The notes under the pieces are model-generated. The model saw only the letters and a program-made list of their open reading frames with translations. It was not told where the DNA came from and did no database searches. Shown here one piece after another: positions 58,795 through 64,000 of a DNA stretch of 64,000 bases; the stretch's first letter is position 1, and the number at the start of each line of letters is the position of its first letter. The stretch is from Diabrotica undecimpunctata (taxonomy: Eukaryota; Arthropoda; Insecta; Coleoptera; Chrysomelidae). The translations under genes were made by a program, and so were the position numbers. Where the stretch lies: positions 148,456,429-148,520,428 of the forward strand of contig NC_092806.1 in NCBI RefSeq assembly GCF_040954645.1. Direction: 5' to 3'.

Positions 58795-60411
58795 AAGTTT
58801 TTTTGCGCCATATTGAGAAATTAAAAAACAACTCATCTCCAGGGCGCGATAAAATTTCTACATTATTTTTAAAAAAATGTTCAGATATCCTCTCTATTCC
58901 ACTATCAGTAATAATGCGTTCATCTTTTAATGCACACTCTTTGCCTCGAATTTGGAAGAGTCCTTCGGTGACACCTATATTTAAAAAAGGTAATAGGTTG
59001 GATCCCAATAATTATAGACCAATAAGCCTTACACATGTTATTTTTAAAGTTATGGAATCAATTATCACAGAGTCTCTTTCAGAGTTTTTGCTTCGAGAAA
59101 AAATGATTCCTTTATAACAACATTGATTTGTGAAAAGTCGATCAACCATGACTAATTTACTGTGGTGTGTTAATGAATGGTATTGGAAAAATAACGAGCT
59201 ATAGATGTTATATATTTAAACTTTGCAAAAGCATTTGATCGGGTACCAAGAAGAAAATTGATGTATAAACTAGAACACTTTGGCATTTGCAGACAACTTC
59301 TTGAGTGGATTAATGATTTTTTAACAAATCGGGAGATTTGTGTTAGAGTTGGCAAATCGCTATCGTCTAAAAAACCAGTTTTAAGTGGTGTGCCTCAAGG
59401 ATCTGTTTTGGGTCCGCTACTATTTGTGTTGTATGCTAGTGACCTTGATTCTCATATCATGCTAGGAAAGCTTTCTACACAGACGATACAAAAATATTTA
59501 CTGACCCACTTTTAAATGGACAAGACTTACAAAGTGACCGAGTCGATCTTCAAGTGGTGTTCGGATTGGATGTTACCTCTAAATAGAGATAAGTGTGTAG
59601 TTTTACATTAAGGAAAAAATAACCCGCGTTTGTCTTATTCGATAGATGGGCATTTACTGGATACTGTGGGATCATATTGTGACCTTGGTGTTACAATTAC
59701 TGAAAATTTGAGTTGGTCGGAGCATATTTCAAAGATCACTAAAAAAGCGAATAGTAAATTATACCTACTTAATAAGACTTTTACAAAAATATCCTTTTCG
59801 GGTTCTATTCGTTTGTATAAAACTTATGTCCGACCGCTACTGGAGTACTGTGGAACAGTTTGGTGCCCAGAATTAGTGCGCAATAGAACTCTTCTCGAAA
59901 ATGTCCAAAAGAAAGCCACCAGACTATCTTTCAAACGAAGAAGGCCCGATTACCCACAAAGACTTTCTTTAGAAGGGTTATCAACTTATGAAGCTCGGCG
60001 ACTCCGTGGTGACTTAATTATCACCTTCCGAATTTTAAAGTTTGGATATGGAAATCTGCAGCATTTGTTTATTTTAGATCATCACAGCAGACTACGTGGA
60101 CACAGTTTGAATTTAAAAAAGGAATCCTTTTCATGGACAAAGCGCTAACATTTTCCATGTAATCGTATTTTTAGTATATGGAACAGTCTCTCAACGAAAA
60201 TTATAAATTCCCCATCTATAAATTCTTTTAAAAACCAACTAGACTGTAACATGTTTGTAAAATGAACAATACTGTATACAATTTACTAGTTCATAGTTTA
60301 TTTACGTAACTAATTATTTTGTAATGTACTATTTCATTTTTCTTGTAAATGGGCTTATGGGTCTTCCCAGCCCCTATTACTATGTAATAATAATAATAAT
60401 AATAATAATAA
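58795..60411 (+). pseudogene. CR1/Jockey-like LINE RT with (TAA)n tail
   Basis: Plus strand: LKNNSSPGRDKISTLFLKK, WKSPSVTPIFKKGNRLDPNN, YRPISLTHVIFKVMES (58803-59117); a broken stretch with KSRSTMTNLLWC; LNFAKAFDRVPRRKLMYKL (first Asp changed: the usual FSKAFD is preceded by L-N); LSGVPQGSVLGPLLF; then a frame change, with FYTDDTKIFTDP in the other frame (active site, A to T at the second position). 59630-60148: YCDLGVTITENLSWSEHI, YVRPLLEYCGTVWCP, LENVQKKATRLSF. The 3' end has (TAA)n at 60385-60411. No RNase H. 5'-truncated before RT; no endonuclease. Confidence 0.87.
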
Positions 60412-60417
60412 TATGTC

Positions 60418-60475
60418 GCTCTGATGGTACCTAATGAGGTTAAAATACGTATAAGCGGCTGCAGATGCCCTGTAT
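60418..60475. repeat. Dispersed repeat fragment, inverted copy of 50928-50985
   Basis: CGCTCTGATGGTACCTAATG then AGGTTAAAATACGTATAAG and CGGCTGCAGATGCCCTGTAT. It directly follows the LINE (TAA)n tail. Confidence 0.75.
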
Positions 60476-60478
60476 TGA

Positions 60479-61353
60479 AATTAAATGTATACCGTCTTTC
60501 TGTTTCTGAAAAGTTTTTAATACTTTAGGGACATGTATACCAACATAATAAAAAAATTAACGATTGGACCCTCCAAATCCGCGAAATTTATTTATAGTAA
60601 TATATCTTTCTATCATTTTTGGTCAAATATAATCAAAAATATTTGGGTGTGTTATTTGCTTTCGTAGAAGAATTACTATTTTTCTAAAATGATAAAAAAG
60701 CCACACGTGCTGAGTTTATCTAACATACAGTAAAGCAAAATAAATATTCGGTTCTTATAAAAGACGACAACTAATCCCAATGAGGACAAAACGTCTTAAA
60801 ACACTTGAAACATCTCAAAAGATCTATTTCTCAGTGAAGAAATTACCGGCTTGTCCCGACAAACTCACACAACCGTTTTTGTGCGAAGTTCCTGAGTTCT
60901 GCGTTGAAATTTTTATAAAAGTCTAAATCGATATGTACATTACGAATCGAGCAAAGAGAGCAAAGTGTATCGAGACACTTTGAGGGTGCTTTTAATGCTT
61001 CTTTGTGTTCCGGAAAATCCAAATCATTTAGACCTATAGGTACACCTGAGACTCGACTCGCTTGATAAAATTCTGTCTGTAGGAATGATATTATTTATTA
61101 CGTTTTCTGTTTATTTTAATAAATAAATACGACTGTTACTGAGAATATGGCACATATTAACAGATTTTCATATTAATTTGAAGTATGTAAGTATACCATA
61201 ATTATTTCTACATTTATGTGTTTATATTCTAGAAAGAGGGAAACACAACATGAGTTTTAATAAGCATAATAATTTTTATTCAGTCATCGCTGCCACTTTT
61301 GTATTAAATTTTATGAAAACCTTCAATAATATCCATTATACCTATAGTTATTA
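60479..61353. other. No recognisable gene
   Basis: AT-rich spacer before the Tc1 element, nothing supported. Confidence 0.5.
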
Positions 61354-61355
61354 TA

Positions 61356-62829
61356 CACACATGTCCAAAAGTTTGGAATATGTACAAATAATATATCTAC
61401 GCCTATGGTGGTTTTAAAACTGTTGTTGATATTCATTCTAGAGGGTTTTTAAATGAAAATGATAAAAAATTTGAATCGTTTTTGTATGATTTTGGTCACA
61501 TTCGACTGATTAGCGTATTTACACATTATTTCCGTCTTTGTTTAAATTTTAATTGAGCCGTTTAAAAATGTCTAGAAACGTGATATCTCATTTTGACAGA
61601 TCCAGAGTAATTGCTTTGTTACAACAGGACTTTAGTCAAAGTCATATCGTGAATATTGCTGATGCTACTCAGAGTGCTGTATCGAAAATAAAAAAAAATT
61701 CCAAGATAAAAATGAAGTCAAGGATCGTCTCAGAAGTGGTAGAAATCGATGTACAACAGCAGCACAAGACCGGCAAATAACATTTATAGCTCATAGAAAT
61801 CGTCTGCAATCTACAAGTGGTATATCGAGAGAAATTTCTAGGCTTCAAGGACTGAATATTTCACGGCAAACAATAACACGCAGACTAAATGCGGTAAATT
61901 TGTATCGTAGAAGACCGCTATGTGTTCCTAAACTAACCTACCAACACAAAATAGGAAGGTTGCAATGGGCTAGAGAAATGGTGCATCATGGTCCTAACTG
62001 GAATAAAGTGATGTTCTCTGATGAGTCAAAAATTGACTTGGTATCTGAATTCGCGAAGAACACTGGTTTGGAAGGCCCCAGGACGACAAGCCCCACTAGA
62101 AACAGCTAAACCGCTTGTCCCATTTGAAGGTGGCAGTATTATGGTTTGGGGTGGTATTATGAGTGGTACACGGACGTCACTGCTGGTTCTGGAGAGAAGA
62201 GTCACTGGTGCTGTATACATCAAGGAAGTTTTAAATACTGTCGTACGTCTATTCCGAGGGGCAGTAGGTGATGAAATTGTGTTTATGCATGACAACGCAC
62301 CTCCTCATCGAACATCAGCAGTACAAAATTTTTTTGAAGAAGAAGGAATATCTACATTACAGTGGCCCTCGAATTCCCCCGACATGAACATTATTGAACA
62401 TGCTTGTGACATTCTCAAAACACGCATCAAGAAGCGAAACAATTCCCCTATTACACTTTGAGAACTTAAAGATGCTGCTCGTGAAGAATGGAAAAGAATT
62501 CCGCAAGCCCAGCTCAACCAGTTAATCGGCAGCATGCCAAATCGCCTACAGGCTTGCATACAGGCCAATGGAGGAAATACTTATTATTAGTTTTATTAAA
62601 AATTATTTTTTTCTATACTAATTTATTTTTAAATGTAAGTTGTACATTGTAAGTTTTTCACTCCAAGAAAATAAATATTTTTTTTGCATATCGTTTATCT
62701 GGTTTTGAGATTTATTCAGTATTGTTGATAATTGAAACAAAATGATGTTTAACTATTCAGATGATTTTATATATAAAAATCAATAAAAAGTTGAAATATT
62801 CCAATATTCCAAACTTTTGGACATATATG
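61356..62829 (+). mobile_element. Tc1-type transposon with TIRs and TA target
   Basis: 1474 bp. TIR CACACATGTCCAAAAGTT then TGGAATAT at the left; the right end, read inward, is CATATATGTCCAAAAGTT then TGGAATAT (two mismatches). TA on both sides (61354-61355 and 62830-62831). Carries one transposase gene on the plus strand. Confidence 0.94.
61568..62590 (+). pseudogene. Tc1 transposase (DD34E), two frameshifts and one stop
   Basis: Start taken at 61568 (MSRNVISHFDRSRVIALLQQ) rather than 61553. The N-terminal paired-like DNA-binding half is shifted in an A-run near 61690-61700. The next frame reads SGRNRCTTAAQDRQITFIAH, ISREISRLQGLNISRQTITR and MFSDESKIDLVSEF (first Asp). A frame change near 62055, then GSIMVWGGIMSGTRTSLLVL, VFMHDNAPPHRTSAVQNFF (second Asp) and WPSNSPDMNIIEHACDILKT, where Glu is the third catalytic residue with 34 residues between the second Asp and it. 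An in-frame TGA at 62459-62461 fits CGA to TGA (Arg); the frame continues ELKDAAREEWKRIPQAQLNQ to TAG at 62588-62590. About 341 codons, normal for Tc1. Confidence 0.93.
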
Positions 62830-62989
62830 TAGTTATTGAAGAAAATAATTTTAAGACAGTTTTAACCTTCAAATTTTCACTCACACATCACAAATTACGG
62901 TTTGTTTGTGTCAATAAATATCAAATATATCAATAAATGTCAGTAAATAATGCTGTAAATTTTGCAAAAGTGTTTATTGTCACTTATTT

Positions 62990-63222
62990 TTTCCTTCTTC
63001 TTCGTCTTCTTAGCCTTCTCTTGGACGTTCTTCTTCTTCAGGTGCCATCTCCTCTACGGAGGTTGGCAATCATCATAGCTATTTTAATTTTTGAGGCAGT
63101 AGCTCTAAATAGTTGTTTTGAGCTGCATCCAAACCATTCTCTCAGGTTCTTAAGCCATAAAATTCGTCTTCTTTCGATTCTTCGTTTGCCATCTATCTTT
63201 CCTTGCATTATGAGTCGGTGGA
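62990..63222 (-). pseudogene. LINE family A, 3' fragment
   Basis: Minus strand: HRLIMQGKIDGKRRIERRRI, LWLKNLREWFGCSSKQLFRA, IKIAMMIANLRRGDGT, then a GAAGAAGAAGAACG tail (plus-strand TTCTTCTTCTTC near 63030). The C-terminal signature and tail match 11041-11813 and 36587-37227. It is fused at about 63222 to the next, different LINE. Confidence 0.8.
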
Positions 63223-64000
63223 CGTTGGCCTATCCCAATTCCTTCCATTGATCTATATCCTGAGTCTAACATACTTCCAATTTTTTACGGCTATTTTTTT
63301 GATATCGTCCACCCATCTCATCTGGTTTCTAATGTTGTATTGTGGCGTTTCAACGTTGGTCTTTTAGTCTAGCAGTATGACCTGCGAAACTCCATTTTAG
63401 TTTAGCAGATTTTGTTGTGATATTGGTAAGATCAAAAACTTTTATTTTTGATCTGACTTAGTCATTCTTCTTTTTATCTTACTGGAGTATACCTAAAATT
63501 GTTCTTTTTATTGTCCTTTCTGTTGTGGCTAGTTCATTGATATTTGCCTTGGTTAGAATCCAAGTTTGACATTTATATGTCATGATATGATAAAATGAAT
63601 GTATTGGTTGAACACTTTGCTCCTCAAATAATTAGGCATTTTTTAGTAATTTCCACACTTTGGTTTGCTTTGTCAAGTTTCAGAATTTGGTCTAGGTAGA
63701 TATTCCTGGCCTTGTTCTATCTCATGTCATAGTTATACGTCTGGGATCGTCTGTGTTGGTCATTGTCTTTGTTTTTGTCATATTAATTTTGAGGCAGACT
63801 TATTGGGAGCTCTCTGCGAGTTCCTTTAACATAATTTGTAATTCCTTAAATGTGCTTGCTTTAATCACGATGTCATCAGTGAATCTGAGGTGATTTAGTT
63901 TGTTGCCATTAACGTTGATGCCATATGTTGACCAATTTGTAGTTTTAAAGACGTCTTCTAGAGCTAGATTAAAACGCTTTTGAGATATTACTTCTCCTTG
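63223..64000 (-). pseudogene. RTE-like LINE, RT active site onward, runs off the window
   Basis: Minus strand from 64000: QGEVISQKRFNLALEDVFK (QGD-x-ISP-type RT box with changes), YGINVNGNKLNHLRFTDD (active-site box reads FTDD), LKELAESSQ, a stop, VCLKINMTKTKTMTN, many breaks, WILTKANINELATTERTI, LKWSFAGHTARLKDQRW, then KPDEMGGRYQKNSRKKLEV and DIDQWKELG near 63225. The 3' end is lost at the fusion to the LINE A fragment. The 5' part continues beyond the window. Confidence 0.75.

Overview
This 64 kb window is AT-rich, intron-bearing-eukaryote style DNA that is made almost entirely of decayed transposable elements. I found no convincing host protein gene, no rRNA or stand-alone tRNA gene and no CRISPR array. 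The mix (several RTE-like LINEs with microsatellite tails, I/Jockey-type LINEs with RNase H, a Penelope-like element, two piggyBac families, a mariner, a Tc1, hAT-like MITEs and a tRNA-derived SINE) points to an insect genome. A beetle is plausible but that is inference; nothing here fixes the species.

Layout. 1-2149 no gene. 2150-2785 interleaved inverted repeats. 2805-4504 LINE family A. 4571-6963 piggyBac copy 1 (TTAA, 12-bp TIRs). 7889-10165 two family C LINE pieces. 11041-12412 two family A LINE pieces head to head. 12892-17878 three LINE insertions (families B, C, B), each with a visible target-site duplication (TSD). 19823-22083 piggyBac copy 2, of a different family. 22666-24812 an I-type LINE. 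24870-28240 LINE A and B fragments and a Penelope-like element. 29785-31221 a family B LINE. 32094-36545 a CR1/Jockey-like LINE whose ORF1 is split by a family D LINE. 36587-37227 LINE A. 37957-38960 a MITE-like element. 39947-43455 a 3.5 kb element with roughly 800-bp terminal inverted repeats. 43511-45670 an I-type LINE carrying a SINE. 46835-49260 LINE pieces and a hAT-like insertion. 50086-50448 a solo Penelope module. 51263-52366 LINE C. 53416-58708 an I-type LINE into which a hAT MITE and a mariner have jumped. 58795-60411 a CR1/Jockey-like LINE. 61356-62829 Tc1. 62990-64000 two LINE pieces in tandem.

Family labels A-D are mine. A: products with a GR-x-SWL-x-NLR-x-W type C-terminus and (GAA)n-type tails. 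B: GRRKRGRP C-terminus and (TA)n tails. C: RWAGH/GRPR-x-RW C-terminus and (GAT)n-type tails. D: WIGHTFRK/KRKRGRP C-terminus. All show RT plus an RTE-like C-terminal region; the clade name is an inference.

The most informative signals are structural. Exact TSDs show which element jumped into which. The SINE at 45144-45418 shares its 3' end and (TA)n tail with LINE family B, its likely mobilising partner. The 3.5 kb element sits in a dispersed repeat whose uninterrupted copy lies at 18731-18790, giving an empty site inside the same window. None of the coding regions is intact: all carry stops, frameshifts or deletions, although both piggyBac copies, the Tc1 and the mariner keep most catalytic acidic residues.
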